From positions 338,639 through 402,638 of the forward strand of contig NZ_JACAOR010000001.1 in assembly GCF_013386115.1 (NCBI RefSeq): a stretch of DNA of 64,000 bases, read 5' to 3'. The notes under the pieces are model-generated. The model made no database searches. It saw only the letters and a list, made by a program, of their open reading frames with translations, and was not told the DNA's origin. Source of the DNA: Pseudomonas gingeri. GTDB taxonomy: Bacteria; Pseudomonadota; Gammaproteobacteria; Pseudomonadales; Pseudomonadaceae. The position numbers and the translations under genes are program-made. Positions 43,471 through 54,228 of this stretch are shown piece after piece (positions within the stretch are counted from its first letter, which is position 1; every line of letters begins with the position of its first letter).

Positions 43471-46400
43471 TCAGTTGTCGTAGCCGAGGTTGGGCGCCAA
43501 CCAGCGCTCACTGACGCTCAGGTCCTGGCCCTTGCGCGCGGTGTAGCTTTCCACCTGGTCCTTGTCGACCTTGCCCACGGCAAAATACTGCGCCTGCGGA
43601 TGGGCGAAATACCAGCCGCTGACCGCCGCCGCCGGGAACATCGCATAGTGCTCGGTGAGGAACACGCCGCTCTTGCCGGCCTTGCCTTCGCTGGCGTCCG
43701 GGTCCAGCAGGGTGAACAACGTGCTTTTCTCGGTGTGGTCCGGGCAGGCCGGATAGCCGGGAGCCGGGCGGATACCGCTGTACTGCTCCTTGATCAGCGC
43801 CTCGTTGTCCAGCGCTTCGTCCCTGGCATAACCCCAGTATTGCTTGCGGACCTGCTGGTGCAGCCATTCGGCGCAGGCCTCGGCCAGGCGGTCGGCCAGG
43901 GCCTTGACCATGATCGAGTTGTAGTCGTCGCCCTTGTCCTGGTAGGCCTTGGCGACTTCCTCGGCGCCGATCCCGGCGGTGGTGATGAAGCCCCCCACGT
44001 AGTCGGTGATGCCGCTGTCTTTCGGCGCGACGAAGTCGGCCAGGGAGAAGTTCGGCTTGCCGTCGGTCTTGATGATCTGCTGGCGCAGGTGATGCAGCCT
44101 GGCAATGGGCTGGCCGTCTTCGCCATAGAGTTCCAGGTCATCGTCCTGCACCTGGTTGGCGGGCCAGAAGCCGAACACCGCGCGGGCGCTGATCAGTTTC
44201 TCGTTGATCAGCTTGTCGAGCATTTCCCGGGCATCGGCATAGAGCGCGGTGGCGGCTTCGCCGACCACTTCGTCCTCGAGAATGCGCGGGAACTTGCCGG
44301 CCAGGTCCCAGGAGATGAAGAACGGTGTCCAGTCGATGTATTCGGCGAGGACCTTGAGGTCGATATTGTCCAGCACCCGGGCGCCGGTGAAGGTCGGTTT
44401 CACCGGCTGGTAGCTGCTCCAGTCGAACTGCGGCTTCTTGGCGATCGACGCGGCGTAGCTCAGGCGCTCGGTGCGGGCACTGCGGTTGGCGGTGCGCTCG
44501 CGGACCTCGATGTACTCCTCGCGGGTCTTCTGCACGAAGCCGGCCTTGAGTTCCTTGGACAGCAACTGCGTCGCCACGCCCACGGCGCGGGAGGCGTCGG
44601 TGACATAGACCACCGCATCGTTGCTGTAGCGCGGTTCGATCTTCACCGCCGTGTGGGCCTTGGAGGTCGTCGCGCCGCCGATCATCAGCGGCAGGTGGAA
44701 ATCCTGGCGCTGCATCTCCCGGGCGACGTGGACCATTTCATCCAGCGACGGGGTGATCAGCCCGGAGAGGCCGATGATGTCGCATTTCTGCTCCTTGGCC
44801 ACCTGCAGGATCTTCTCCGCCGGCACCATCACGCCGAGGTCGACGATATCGTAGCCGTTGCAGCCCAGCACCACGCCGACGATGTTCTTGCCGATATCGT
44901 GGACGTCGCCCTTGACCGTGGCCATGAGGATCTTGCCCTTGGCTTCCGGCTTGTCGCCTTTTTCCAGTTCGATGAACGGAATCAGGTGGGCCACGGCCTG
45001 TTTCATCACCCTGGCGGACTTCACCACCTGGGGCAGGAACATTTTCCCGGCGCCGAACAGGTCGCCGACGATGTTCATGCCGGACATCAGCGGACCTTCG
45101 ATCACTTCGATCGGGCGGGCGAAGGACTGGCGCGATTCTTCGGTGTCTTCGACGATATGGGTGGTGATGCCCTTGACCAGCGCGTGTTCCAGGCGCTTGT
45201 TGACCGGCCAGCCGCGCCATTCCTCGGTCTCGGCTTCCTTGACGCTGCCGTCGCCCTTGTACTTGTCGGCGATGGCGAGGAGGGCGTCGGTGCCTTCCGG
45301 GGTGCGGTTGAGGATCACGTCCTCGACGGCATCACGCAGTTCCGCCGGGATCTGGTCGTAGATCTCCAGCTGGCCGGCGTTGACGATCCCCATGGTCAGG
45401 CCGTTGCGGATCGCATACAGCAGGAACACCGAGTGGATCGCCTCGCGCACCGGGTTGTTGCCGCGGAACGAGAAGGACACGTTGGACACGCCGCCGCTGG
45501 TCAGCGCATAGGGCAGCTCGTCACGGATATAGGCGCAGGCATTGATGAAATCGACGGCGTAGTTGTTGTGCTCTTCGATGCCGGTGGCAACGGCGAAGAT
45601 GTTCGGGTCGAAGATGATGTCTTCCGGCGGGAAGCCGACTTCGTTGACCAGGATGTCGTAGGAGCGCTTGCAGATTTCCTTCTTGCGCGCCTCGGTATCG
45701 GCCTGGCCGGCTTCGTCGAAGGCCATCACCACCACCGCGGCGCCGTAGCGCTTGCACAGCCTGGCATGGTGGATGAACTGCTCGACGCCTTCCTTCATGC
45801 TGATGGAGTTGACGATGCCCTTGCCCTGGATGCACTTGAGGCCGGCTTCGATCACTTCCCACTTGGAGGAGTCGATCATGATCGGTACGCGGGAGATATC
45901 CGGTTCACCGGCGATCAGATTGAGGAAGGTCACCATGGCCTTCTTCGAATCGAGCATCCCTTCGTCCATGTTGATGTCGATCACCTGGGCGCCGGCTTCC
46001 ACCTGCTGCAGGGCGACTTCCAGGGCTTCGGTGTAGTTGTCTTCGCGGATCAGCCGGGCGAAGCGCGCGGAACCGGTGATGTTGGTCCGCTCGCCGACGT
46101 TGACGAACAACGACTGGCGGTCGATGGTGAACGGTTCCAGGCCGGACAGACGGCAGGCCTTGGGGATGTCCGGGATGACCCGCGGTGCGTAGCCGGCAAC
46201 GGCCTTGGCGATGGCCGCGATATGCCCGGGGGTGGTCCCGCAGCAGCCGCCGACGATATTCAGGAAGCCGCTCTGGGCGAATTCCTCGATGACCTTGGCG
46301 GTTTGTTCCGGCAACTCGTCGTACTCGCCGAATTCGTTCGGCAGGCCGGCGTTGGGGTGCGCGGAGACGTGGGTGCTGGCCTTGTTCGACAGTTCTTCCA

Positions 46401-47181
46401 GGTATGGCCGCAATTCGCTGGCACCCAGGGCGCAGTTCAGGCCGACCGAGATCGGCTTGGCATGGGCCACGGAGTTCCAGAAGGCTTCGGTGGTCTGCCC
46501 CGACAGGGTGCGGCCGGAGGCGTCGGTGATGGTCCCGGAAATCATGATCGGCAGTTCGAAGCCCTGTTCCTCGAAAACGCCTTGCACGGCGAAGATCGCC
46601 GCCTTGGCGTTGAGGGTGTCGAAGATGGTCTCGATCAGGATCAGGTCGACGCCGCCTTCGATCAGGCCGCGGGCGGCCTCGGTGTAGTTTTCCACCAGTT
46701 CATCGAAGGTCACGTTGCGGTAGCCGGGGTTGTTCACGTCCGGCGACAACGAGCAGGTGCGGCTGGTCGGGCCGAGTACACCGGCGACGAAACGCGGCTT
46801 GGCCGGGTTTTCCAGGGTCTTGGCGTCGGCGATCTTGCGTGCCAGTCGTGCGCCTTCGACGTTCAATTCGTAGGCCAGGTCTTCCATGCCGTAGTCGGCC
46901 ATGGAAATGCGCGTGGCGTTGAAGGTGTTGGTTTCCAGAATGTCGGCGCCGGCGTCCAGGTAGGCCTTTTCGATGCCGCCGATCACATCCGGACGGGTGA
47001 TGACCAGCAGGTCGTTGTTGCCCTTGACGTCGCTGGGCCAGTCAGCGAAGCGTTTGCCGCGATAATCCTGCTCTTCGAGCTTGTAGCTCTGGATCATCGT
47101 GCCCATGCCGCCGTCAAGAATCAGGATGCGTTCTTTGAGGGCTTGCTGGAGAGCGTGTAGGCGAACACTGCGATCGGACAT
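43471..47181 (-). CDS. metH: cobalamin-dependent methionine synthase
   Basis: A 1236-residue MetH with all modules: homocysteine/zinc domain ([18 protein letters not shown] and GGCCGTTP giving three Cys zinc ligands), pterin domain ([15 protein letters not shown]), cobalamin domain with the cobalt-ligating His761 in GDVHDIGKN, and the C-terminal reactivation domain with [12 protein letters not shown] for S-adenosylmethionine. It transfers a methyl group from methyltetrahydrofolate to homocysteine. ATG 47181 is preferred over an upstream in-frame start at 47205 because the family begins [11 protein letters not shown]. It is a major B12 user in a window that also has a riboswitch-controlled B12 operon. 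Transcription is divergent from cti, 152 bases apart. Confidence 0.97.
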   Translation of the reverse strand: MSDRSVRLHALQQALKERILILDGGMGTMIQSYKLEEQDYRGKRFADWPSDVKGNNDLLVITRPDVIGGIEKAYLDAGADILETNTFNATRISMADYGMEDLAYELNVEGARLARKIADAKTLENPAKPRFVAGVLGPTSRTCSLSPDVNNPGYRNVTFDELVENYTEAARGLIEGGVDLILIETIFDTLNAKAAIFAVQGVFEEQGFELPIMISGTITDASGRTLSGQTTEAFWNSVAHAKPISVGLNCALGASELRPYLEELSNKASTHVSAHPNAGLPNEFGEYDELPEQTAKVIEEFAQSGFLNIVGGCCGTTPGHIAAIAKAVAGYAPRVIPDIPKACRLSGLEPFTIDRQSLFVNVGERTNITGSARFARLIREDNYTEALEVALQQVEAGAQVIDINMDEGMLDSKKAMVTFLNLIAGEPDISRVPIMIDSSKWEVIEAGLKCIQGKGIVNSISMKEGVEQFIHHARLCKRYGAAVVVMAFDEAGQADTEARKKEICKRSYDILVNEVGFPPEDIIFDPNIFAVATGIEEHNNYAVDFINACAYIRDELPYALTSGGVSNVSFSFRGNNPVREAIHSVFLLYAIRNGLTMGIVNAGQLEIYDQIPAELRDAVEDVILNRTPEGTDALLAIADKYKGDGSVKEAETEEWRGWPVNKRLEHALVKGITTHIVEDTEESRQSFARPIEVIEGPLMSGMNIVGDLFGAGKMFLPQVVKSARVMKQAVAHLIPFIELEKGDKPEAKGKILMATVKGDVHDIGKNIVGVVLGCNGYDIVDLGVMVPAEKILQVAKEQKCDIIGLSGLITPSLDEMVHVAREMQRQDFHLPLMIGGATTSKAHTAVKIEPRYSNDAVVYVTDASRAVGVATQLLSKELKAGFVQKTREEYIEVRERTANRSARTERLSYAASIAKKPQFDWSSYQPVKPTFTGARVLDNIDLKVLAEYIDWTPFFISWDLAGKFPRILEDEVVGEAATALYADAREMLDKLINEKLISARAVFGFWPANQVQDDDLELYGEDGQPIARLHHLRQQIIKTDGKPNFSLADFVAPKDSGITDYVGGFITTAGIGAEEVAKAYQDKGDDYNSIMVKALADRLAEACAEWLHQQVRKQYWGYARDEALDNEALIKEQYSGIRPAPGYPACPDHTEKSTLFTLLDPDASEGKAGKSGVFLTEHYAMFPAAAVSGWYFAHPQAQYFAVGKVDKDQVESYTARKGQDLSVSERWLAPNLGYDN

Positions 47182-47333
47182 GGGACTACCTGGAAAGACG
47201 GACACAGAAGAGGCGCGATAATAGCAAACCTGTGCGCTTTTAGAGCATGCCAGGGTTTTGCATGAATATCGCTCATGTTTAAACGGCGATGACCCTGTAG
47301 AATCAGTGCGTTTTTATTTTCAGGATCAGGGCC

Positions 47334-49625
47334 ATGTCGTACCGCTTTATCAGCGCTTTCCTACTGCTGTTGCTCAGCAGTGTCACTCAGGCGCAGAGCC
47401 CGGCCCCGGCCCTTTCCTATACTCGCGACATCCAGCCGATCTTTACCGAGAAGTGCGTGGCCTGCCATGCCTGCTACGACGCGGCCTGCCAGCTCAACCT
47501 GGGCAGTGCCGAGGGGGCGGCACGCGGCGCGTCGAAGATCCCTGTCTACAACGGCGACCGCAGCAAGGCCTCGCATCCGACCCGCCTGTACATCGACGCC
47601 CAGACCCCGCTTGCCTGGCGACAGAAGAAGTTCTATTCGGTGCTGGATGCCCAGGGCAGCCAGGCGGCCCTGATGGCGCGCATGCTCGAGCTGGGCCACC
47701 GGACACCGTTGCAACCCAACACCAAGCTGCCGGAAGATATCGTACTGGGCCTCAATCGCGAGAATATGTGCCCGTTGCCCGCTGAGTTCGACGCGTACGC
47801 CGGTGCCCATCCGAAAGAAGGCATGCCCCTGGCCGTGACCGGCCTGACCGACCAGCAATACCAGACCTTGCAACGCTGGCTGGCCGCCGGTGCGCCGATG
47901 GATGCCCAGGCCTTGGCGCCGAGTGCCAGGGAGTCGCTGCAGATCGCCCAATGGGAAAACCTGCTCAATGCGCCGGGTGCCCGGGAAAGCCTGGTGGCGC
48001 GCTGGCTCTATGAGCACTGGTTCCTGGCCCATATCTATTTCGAAGGCGGCGAGCCGGGACACTTTTTCCAGTGGGTGCGTTCACGCACGCCGAGCGGCCA
48101 GCCGATCGACCTGATCAATACCCGGCGACCCAACGATGATCCGGGCACCCAGGTGTATTACCGGTTATGGCCGGTGCAGGGGGTGATCGTCTACAAGACC
48201 CATATCACCTACGGCCTGAGCGCGGCGAAGATGGCCCGGATCAAGACGCTGTTCTACAGCGGCAACTGGCAGGTCACGGCTTTGCCGGGCTACGGCCCGC
48301 AGCGTCGGGCCAACCCGTTCGAGACCTTCGAGGCGATTCCGGCGGCGGCGCGCTACCAGTTCATGCTCGATAACGCCGAGTACTTCGTCGATACCTTTAT
48401 CCGTGGACCGGTCTGTCGCGGGCAGATCGCGACCGATGTGATTCGCGACAACTTCTGGGCGTTGTTCCAGGCGCCCGAGCACGACCTCTATATCACCGAC
48501 CCGAGCTATCGTGGCGCGGCCACGCCACTGCTGGCGATGCCCGGGCAGAACGACGATGTCGGCAGCGTGCTGAGCCTGTGGCTGGCCTATCGCGACAAGC
48601 GCAACGAATACGAAGCCCTGCGTACCGAGGCCTACGCCGCCGCGCCGGCGCCCAGCTGGTCGAGCCTGTGGGCCGGCAATGACAACGCCTTGCTGAGCAT
48701 CTTCCGCCACTTCGACAGCGCCACCGTCAGCAAGGGGCTGATCGGCGAGGTGCCGCAGACGATGTGGCTGTTCGACTACCCGTTGCTGGAGCGCACCTAT
48801 TACCAGCTGGCGGTCAACTTCGACGTGTTCGGCAATGTCTCGCACCAGGCGCAGACCCGGCTATACTTCGACCTGATCCGCAATGGCGCCGAGCAGAACT
48901 TCCTGCGCCTGATGCCTGCGGATTCTCGCGATGCCTATCTCGACGACTGGTACCAGAACAGTGGCAAGCTCAAGATGTGGCTGGACTACGAGAACATCGA
49001 CGACGACAAGCCCAGCGCCCTGAAACTCGATGAAAAGGACCCGAAACTCGATTTCGCCAGGCAGTTGCTGGCCCGCTACGGTGATCTCAATGCCCATCCC
49101 GACCCGATCAACCGCTGTGACGGCGCCTATTGTTCGCGGCCCAATATCGCCCCGGCATTGCAGGAGGCCGAACAGTCCCTGAGCCGCCTGACCTCGCGCC
49201 CGGCGGCCGGGCTCAAGGTCATCGACCAGTTGCCGGAAGCGACGATGCTGCGTATCGAGACCCGCGACGGCAAGCGCGAGGTCTACAGCCTGCTGCGCAA
49301 CCGTGCCCACAGCAACGTGGCCTTCATGCTCGGCGAGGCCTACCGCTATCAGCCGGGCCTGGACACCGTGACCCTCTACCCCGGGATCCTCAGCAGTTAT
49401 CCCAACTTCATGTTCAATATCCCCGCCGAGCAGGTGCCGGCGTTTGTCGCTGCGATGGAGCAGGTCAAGGATGCCGCCGGGTTCGAGCAGATCGTCCAGC
49501 GCTGGGGGATTCGCCGCAGTCATCCGCAGTTCTGGCAGTATTTCCATGACCTGACCACCTACCTGCAGGAAACCGACCCGATCAATGCCGGGGTACTGGA
49601 CATGAACCGCTACGAGAATCTCTGA
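47334..49625 (+). CDS. cti: fatty acid cis/trans isomerase
   Basis: A 763-residue periplasmic hemoprotein. The Sec signal peptide ends near SVTQAQS (residue 21), and the single c-type heme site CVACH follows at about residues 41-45 in FTEKCVACHACYDAACQ. The remainder matches Cti over its length (VKEGMPLAVTGLTDQQYQTLQ; NAGVLDMNRYENL end). It converts cis-unsaturated membrane fatty acids to trans in response to solvents or heat, giving fast membrane stiffening in Pseudomonas. A TAGAAT -10-like element at 47298-47303 lies upstream. Confidence 0.95.
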   Translation: MSYRFISAFLLLLLSSVTQAQSPAPALSYTRDIQPIFTEKCVACHACYDAACQLNLGSAEGAARGASKIPVYNGDRSKASHPTRLYIDAQTPLAWRQKKFYSVLDAQGSQAALMARMLELGHRTPLQPNTKLPEDIVLGLNRENMCPLPAEFDAYAGAHPKEGMPLAVTGLTDQQYQTLQRWLAAGAPMDAQALAPSARESLQIAQWENLLNAPGARESLVARWLYEHWFLAHIYFEGGEPGHFFQWVRSRTPSGQPIDLINTRRPNDDPGTQVYYRLWPVQGVIVYKTHITYGLSAAKMARIKTLFYSGNWQVTALPGYGPQRRANPFETFEAIPAAARYQFMLDNAEYFVDTFIRGPVCRGQIATDVIRDNFWALFQAPEHDLYITDPSYRGAATPLLAMPGQNDDVGSVLSLWLAYRDKRNEYEALRTEAYAAAPAPSWSSLWAGNDNALLSIFRHFDSATVSKGLIGEVPQTMWLFDYPLLERTYYQLAVNFDVFGNVSHQAQTRLYFDLIRNGAEQNFLRLMPADSRDAYLDDWYQNSGKLKMWLDYENIDDDKPSALKLDEKDPKLDFARQLLARYGDLNAHPDPINRCDGAYCSRPNIAPALQEAEQSLSRLTSRPAAGLKVIDQLPEATMLRIETRDGKREVYSLLRNRAHSNVAFMLGEAYRYQPGLDTVTLYPGILSSYPNFMFNIPAEQVPAFVAAMEQVKDAAGFEQIVQRWGIRRSHPQFWQYFHDLTTYLQETDPINAGVLDMNRYENL

Positions 49626-49750
49626 GGGGCGGGGATCGCCGCGCACCCCCGAGGGCGTGGCTGCGCCCGTGGTGGCGGCTTCTTTCCCGACAAAAATACT
49701 AGGACTTTGTCCGGCGGCCCGATTGGCGTAAACTGGCGGCAAGTCTGTGA

Positions 49751-50344
<594 letters not shown>

Positions 50345-50382
50345 GTCCGGTAGCAGGGCGTTCGCTGCGTCCGGTTGAACAG

Positions 50383-50412
50383 AAAACGGTGCCCGTGAGC
50401 ACCGTTTTTTTT
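50383..50412 (+). terminator. intrinsic terminator of nfuA
   Basis: A ten-base perfect stem AAAACGGTGC/GCACCGTTTT with six-base loop, then T residues to 50412. Confidence 0.92.
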
Positions 50413-50440
50413 GCGTGATCGATTGCGACCGCTCCGGCGC

Positions 50441-50530
50441 CTTCGCCGGCAAGCCCGACTCCCACAATCAGTGGTCGCTCATTAATCTGCCGCACACCAC
50501 AGCACTGTGGGAGCGGGCTTGCCCGCGCAG
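50441..50530. repeat. REP pair in inverted orientation (REPIN-like)
   Basis: GCCGGCAAGCCCGACTCCCACA on the left and inverted TGTGGGAGCGGGCTTGCCCGCG on the right with about 40 bases between. This arm is the closest to the fluorescens-group REP consensus. Confidence 0.82.
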
Positions 50531-50554
50531 AGGCCCGTCCTGCCGCCAAAACTG

Positions 50555-50983
50555 TCAAGCCACCACACGGCTCTGCAGATAATGGCGCAGCCGCTCCTGC
50601 AGATAAGGCACGCCCAGTGGGTGCTCCAGGTATTCGGTGATCGACATCATCCGCCAGTACTGGCCTTCGTCACCAAAGCGGATCGCCTCGATTTCCGCCC
50701 GTTGCAGTTGCCCGACCAGAAACCACGACTGGGTATCGGGCTGGGTGACGCTGGGATAGCGTCGCGCCCATTCGATGCGCTCGGCGCCGATACGCAGGGA
50801 AAACTCTTCGTCCAGCTCTCGCAGGGCGCATTCGCTCGGGGTTTCATCGCCTTCGCGACCGCCGCCGGCAAAATCCCAGTGACCGGGGTAGGGGATGCTG
50901 TCCTTCATGTCGCGCAGATAGGTCAGCAACTGGTCGCCACAGATCAGCGCCAGCTTGGCACCGGAAAACAGCTGTTCGGACAT
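50555..50983 (-). CDS. NUDIX hydrolase
   Basis: A 142-residue NUDIX protein. The Nudix box is GGREGDETPSECALRELDEEF, with the metal-binding REXXEE core intact but Ser instead of the second conserved Gly. It hydrolyses a nucleoside diphosphate linked to another group; substrate unknown. The start ATG 50983 follows AGGAGGAAACCG, and it is 17 bases downstream of cobM, so it belongs to the B12 operon. A role in cleaning damaged nucleotides or a B12 intermediate is speculation. Confidence 0.85.
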   Translation of the reverse strand: MSEQLFSGAKLALICGDQLLTYLRDMKDSIPYPGHWDFAGGGREGDETPSECALRELDEEFSLRIGAERIEWARRYPSVTQPDTQSWFLVGQLQRAEIEAIRFGDEGQYWRMMSITEYLEHPLGVPYLQERLRHYLQSRVVA

Positions 50984-51000
50984 CGGTTTCCTCCTGGTCA

Positions 51001-51747
51001 TCAAGGCCGGTAAAGATGGGCATGACCGGCACGATACAGCGAAGACTCGCTGAAGTGGTCGCTGGCCAGCACGCGTCCCACCAGGATCAGCGCCGTGCGG
51101 CGAAAGCCCTTGGCCTCGACCCTGGCCAGGATATCCGCCAGCGTGCCCTGAACCCAATCCTGGTCGGGCCAGGTGGCGCGATGGATCACCGCGATCGGAC
51201 AGTCCGCGCCGTAATGCGGGAGCAGTTCCTCGATGATCCTGGCCAGGTGATTGACCCCCAGGTGAATCGCCATGGTTGCCCCGTGCCGGGCCAGGCTGCC
51301 CAGTTCTTCGCCGGCCGGCATGGCGGTCTTGTCGGCATAACGGGTAAGGATCACGCTCTGGGAAATATCCGGCAGCGTCAGTTCGACACCGAGCAGCGCC
51401 GCGCAGGCGGCCGTCGCGGTCACGCCGGGAATGATTTCATAGGCAATGCCCAGTTCGCGCAGGTGACGGATCTGCTCGCCGATGGCGCCATACAGCGAGG
51501 GGTCGCCCGAGTGCACCCGGGCGACATCCTGGCCCAGGGCGTCGGCCGCCTTGATCAGGTCGATGATCTGTTCCAGGTGCAGTTCGGCGCTGTTGACCAC
51601 CTGCGTGGCGCTATGGCCTTCCAGCACGGCTTCGGGCACCAGCGAACCGGCGTAGATGATCACCGGGCAGCGATGGATCAGGCGCTGGCCCTTGACGGTA
51701 ATGAGTTCCGGATCGCCGGGGCCGGCACCGATGAAATAGACGGTCAT
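51001..51747 (-). CDS. cobM: precorrin-4 C11-methyltransferase (CobM)
   Basis: A 248-residue SAM-dependent tetrapyrrole methylase beginning MTVYFIGAGPGDPELITVKG, with the VHSGDPSLYGA and PGVTATAACAALLGVELTLPDISQ blocks that typify CobM/CbiF. It methylates precorrin-4 at C11 in the aerobic cobalamin pathway. It follows cobE and precedes the NUDIX gene on the minus strand, under the upstream cobalamin riboswitch. Confidence 0.95.
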   Translation of the reverse strand: MTVYFIGAGPGDPELITVKGQRLIHRCPVIIYAGSLVPEAVLEGHSATQVVNSAELHLEQIIDLIKAADALGQDVARVHSGDPSLYGAIGEQIRHLRELGIAYEIIPGVTATAACAALLGVELTLPDISQSVILTRYADKTAMPAGEELGSLARHGATMAIHLGVNHLARIIEELLPHYGADCPIAVIHRATWPDQDWVQGTLADILARVEAKGFRRTALILVGRVLASDHFSESSLYRAGHAHLYRP

Positions 51748-51810
51748 GACACTCTCTGAACGGGGCTGCGCAAGGCTTCACATGAACAGCGTTCATGCAG
51801 GAGAAGGGGA

Positions 51811-52236
51811 TTATCGAGGGTTTTGCCCGGTCCAGGCCAGTGCAAAGGTCGCCAGCGGGTGTTTCCGGCGGGAAATCAGCAGGCTCGCGGTGGCTTGTCC
51901 CAGTTGCTCGGCGAGGGCCAGCGCGGCGCTTTCGGCGACGCCATGGCAGCCGGTCCGTTCGAAGGCCAGGCTGGAGCGATGGCTCAGTCGTGGTTCATAA
52001 GGTGCCAGTTCATCGGCGCTGAAGAACAGCAACGGCAGGTTGAGGCGTTGCGCCAGTTCGCGCAGCCCCGGCTCATGCCGCTTGCCATCGATGCTTGCCA
52101 ACCCCTTGATCGCCTTGAGGTCGATCTGGTGGGCCAGCAGCGATTGTTCGAGCAATGCCAGCAAGGTCGCGGCGCTGCAGCCTTGCCGGCAGCCGAAACC
52201 AACCGCGAGGGTTGGCGTCGTCCCGGTTGCACTCAT
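51811..52236 (-). CDS. cobE: cobalamin biosynthesis protein CobE (CbiG C-terminal-like)
   Basis: A 141-residue protein of the CobE/CbiG_C fold. The beginning VGFGCRQGCSAATLLALLEQ and later FERTGCHGVAESAALAL match the family. It is required in aerobic cobalamin synthesis, possibly assisting the acyl-hydrolysis or reductase steps. ATG 52236 overlaps the cbtA stop (ATGA), a translational coupling. The frame is open upstream, but that part overlaps cbtA and is ignored. Confidence 0.9.
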   Translation of the reverse strand: MSATGTTPTLAVGFGCRQGCSAATLLALLEQSLLAHQIDLKAIKGLASIDGKRHEPGLRELAQRLNLPLLFFSADELAPYEPRLSHRSSLAFERTGCHGVAESAALALAEQLGQATASLLISRRKHPLATFALAWTGQNPR

Positions 52237-52934
52237 GCCGGGTAATGGTCGTCGGTCTTGCGGCGGAACAACCAGGCGCTGATCAGGCCCAGGGCCAGCC
52301 AGAACGCCGCGTTGGTCAGTTGCGAGGCGATCTTGAACTGCGCTTCCAGTTCTTCGGGCGCGAGGCTGGAGTGGACTTCCGGCTGCGGGGCGCCGATCAC
52401 ATGGGGCACCACGACAATCGCCACGCCCAGCAGTTTGAGTGCCCAGTGCTTGCCGAAAACCACCAGGGCAATGGCGACAGCAGTGGAAGCGGCGGTGCCG
52501 ACCCACCAGATCTGCCGCTGCAGCAGGTCCGCCGCGGCGGTGCCGGGCAGTTCCGGCGGCAGGCCGAGGGTGGGCGCCAGGCAGAAGGTCGCGTAACCGG
52601 CCAGGCCCCAGAGCAGGCCCTGGGAAGTGCGGTTCGGTGCGCGCAGGGTATAGAGGCCCGCCAGCATCAGGGCGAAGCCGACGGCGACCACCAGGTTGCC
52701 GCCGGTGGTGGAGAGCACGCGCTGCCAGCCGTCTTCCGGCTCCCAGGCTTCCTCATCATGGGTATGACCGGCCATGGCGGCGTCGGTATGTTCATGGGCT
52801 TCGCTGGCGGGTGCTTTCTCGTAGGTCTCGGCCTGGAGAATCAGCGGGGCGACCCAGAAGCTTTGCAGCAGGGTCAGCAGCAACGCCGCCAGCAGGCCGG
52901 TGAAGCCGGCGGTCTGGGCGATACGCTTGATCAT
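52233..52934 (-). CDS. cbtA: CbtA-family cobalt transporter subunit
   Basis: A 233-residue inner-membrane protein with about five to six hydrophobic segments (TAGFTGLLAALLLTLLQSFW, LVVAVGFALMLAGLYTL and so on) and a His-rich periplasmic loop EAHEHTDAAMAGHTHDEEAWEPE, likely metal-binding. CbtA with CbtB is a B12-riboswitch-associated candidate cobalt transporter. It is 41 bases downstream of cbtB and overlaps cobE. Confidence 0.93.
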   Translation of the reverse strand: MIKRIAQTAGFTGLLAALLLTLLQSFWVAPLILQAETYEKAPASEAHEHTDAAMAGHTHDEEAWEPEDGWQRVLSTTGGNLVVAVGFALMLAGLYTLRAPNRTSQGLLWGLAGYATFCLAPTLGLPPELPGTAAADLLQRQIWWVGTAASTAVAIALVVFGKHWALKLLGVAIVVVPHVIGAPQPEVHSSLAPEELEAQFKIASQLTNAAFWLALGLISAWLFRRKTDDHYPA

Positions 52935-52975
52935 GTCGGTACTCTCTTATAGTCGGGCTATGGTCGGGCCAGGGC

Positions 52976-53161
52976 TCAGTGGCACGGGAAGGCAGAGCTG
53001 TGACGGGTATCGTGGGCGGCGTTGTGGACCGCTTCGATATGCGAGAAACCGGCGAAATAGACCAGCAGTGCGCCGAGTATGCTGGCGCCGATGGCGGCGA
53101 CGATACGTTGGCTCTGGGTGGTTGTGGCAGCGCTCGAGTGGCTGGTGGTGGTGATCGACAT
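52976..53161 (-). CDS. cbtB: CbtB-family cobalt transport protein
   Basis: A 61-residue protein with one transmembrane helix (RIVAAIGASILGALLVYFAGF) and the family C-terminal histidine cluster HNAAHDTRHSSAFPCH. It is the partner of CbtA and the first gene after the cobalamin riboswitch. ATG 53161 follows GAGGGAAGGGCC. Confidence 0.92.
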   Translation of the reverse strand: MSITTTSHSSAATTTQSQRIVAAIGASILGALLVYFAGFSHIEAVHNAAHDTRHSSAFPCH

Positions 53162-53200
53162 GGCCCTTCCCTCTGAAATGTCAGCAGGCGGCCAAGCGCG

Positions 53201-53233
53201 AAAAAACCTCGGCGAGCGGGTGCCCGGAGGTTT
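53201..53233 (-). terminator. riboswitch expression-platform terminator
   Basis: On the minus strand AACCTC pairs with GAGGTT and is followed by a T-tract (complement of 53201-53206), about 40 bases before cbtB. It is the terminator that cobalamin binding would favour. Confidence 0.75.
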
Positions 53234-53269
53234 CAACAGCGCCTGCCCACCGCAGGTTTGTTATTCGAT

Positions 53270-53472
53270 ATTTCCGGGCCGGTCTCCGGGCTTGCGAGGG
53301 ATTCGAGCAGGGCTCGGACCTTCAAGCGTCGCCTTCCCATGCCGCTGGCGGCACAGTGGATCTGACGCTTCTCTCGCTTACCGTTGCGGGGGCAGCACCG
53401 GATTTGCCAGGCTCGATAAAGATCGGCCGACGCACCGGTTTCCCGTTTCACCCTGTGAAGGGCACCCAGAAC
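53270..53472 (-). promoter_or_regulatory. cobalamin riboswitch
   Basis: Reading the minus strand, the aptamer shows the conserved blocks in order: GGTGCCC near 53466-53460, the CTGCCCCCGCAACGGTAAG core (about 53398-53380) and the B12 box AAGCCCGGAGACCGGCC near 53295-53279. Ligand binding is expected to favour the downstream terminator and reduce expression of cbtB, cbtA, cobE, cobM and the NUDIX gene when cobalamin is abundant. Confidence 0.93.
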
Positions 53473-53611
53473 AAGGCGGGTAGGAAAGCATGCGATTACC
53501 CGGTACGTCAATAAAACCCGATGCGGCCACGGGGTGCGCCGGTGCAGGCCGAGTGATGTGGAAAACGGAACTTAAAGTGATTTCTAGAATAAAAATTCTA
53601 ATAAAATCAAT

Positions 53612-53971
53612 TTATTGGATAATATTTTTAATTTTATTTCTCAATTGGTCGATGGAGAACGGCTTGCCGATCAGGTGCATGCCGGCCGGCACCTCGATGC
53701 TTTCGGCGTAGCCGCTGGCAAACAGGATGGGCAACCCCGGCCGGACCTCGCGCGCCGCTGCCGCCAGTTCACGGCCATCCATGCCGGGCAGCCCGACATC
53801 CGTCATCAGCAGGTCGATCGGCAAGGCGGTGTCGTTGATGATCTGCAGCGCGAGGTCGCTGCTGCTGGCTTCCAGCACCTTGAACTCCAGTTCCTCCAGC
53901 ACATCGACAATCAGCATGCGGACAATGGTGTCGTCCTCGACAACGAGGATGGTGGAGTTTGCTGCGCACAT
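53612..53971 (-). CDS. stand-alone CheY-like receiver protein
   Basis: A 119-residue single-domain response regulator: acidic pocket VVEDDTI, phospho-acceptor Asp in LLMTDVGLPGMDG, Thr/Ser in FASGYAE and Lys in LIGKPFS. No output domain. It is divergent from the large hybrid kinase. Its sequence closely parallels the C-terminal receiver of the hybrid kinase at 60789-62462 (SDVGLPGMNG, ITGYAEHAA, ITKPFTF). ATG 53971 has GGGAAG seven bases upstream; the last 30 bases and the downstream flank are strikingly AT-rich. Confidence 0.9.
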   Translation of the reverse strand: MCAANSTILVVEDDTIVRMLIVDVLEELEFKVLEASSSDLALQIINDTALPIDLLMTDVGLPGMDGRELAAAAREVRPGLPILFASGYAESIEVPAGMHLIGKPFSIDQLRNKIKNIIQ

Positions 53972-54228
53972 AGTGGGCTTCCCAAAAAAAATGAAGGCGG
54001 CAGGAGGGTGAAAAATGCTCGCTTCTTGCATCAGTAAGCCGCCGATCCGCACAAGTTCCCGTCGTTGTACAAAAAAAGGCGGCTGTACAAAGTAGCCAGG
54101 ATAGCGGTTCTCCTTGGTAGAGGGCAGTGCGAGGTCTGAAATTGCCTTCTACGCTGTGAGAAAAATAGATCTTTTCCGCGGAATTACGGCAAACTCCTTT
54201 GTTTTCAACACTTCGTCCGAGGCCCGAA

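Noticed and set aside
43438..47160. A 1240-codon open frame antisense to metH
   Set aside because: It is an artefact of GC-rich codon bias; metH has all catalytic motifs, and the antisense translation is repetitive, rich in Gly/His/Asp and lacks any domain.
53490..53711. Small plus-strand frame over the AT-rich patch next to the lone receiver
   Set aside because: It overlaps the 3' end of the receiver gene, has no ribosome-binding site and its hydrophobic part is the product of the AT-rich stretch.
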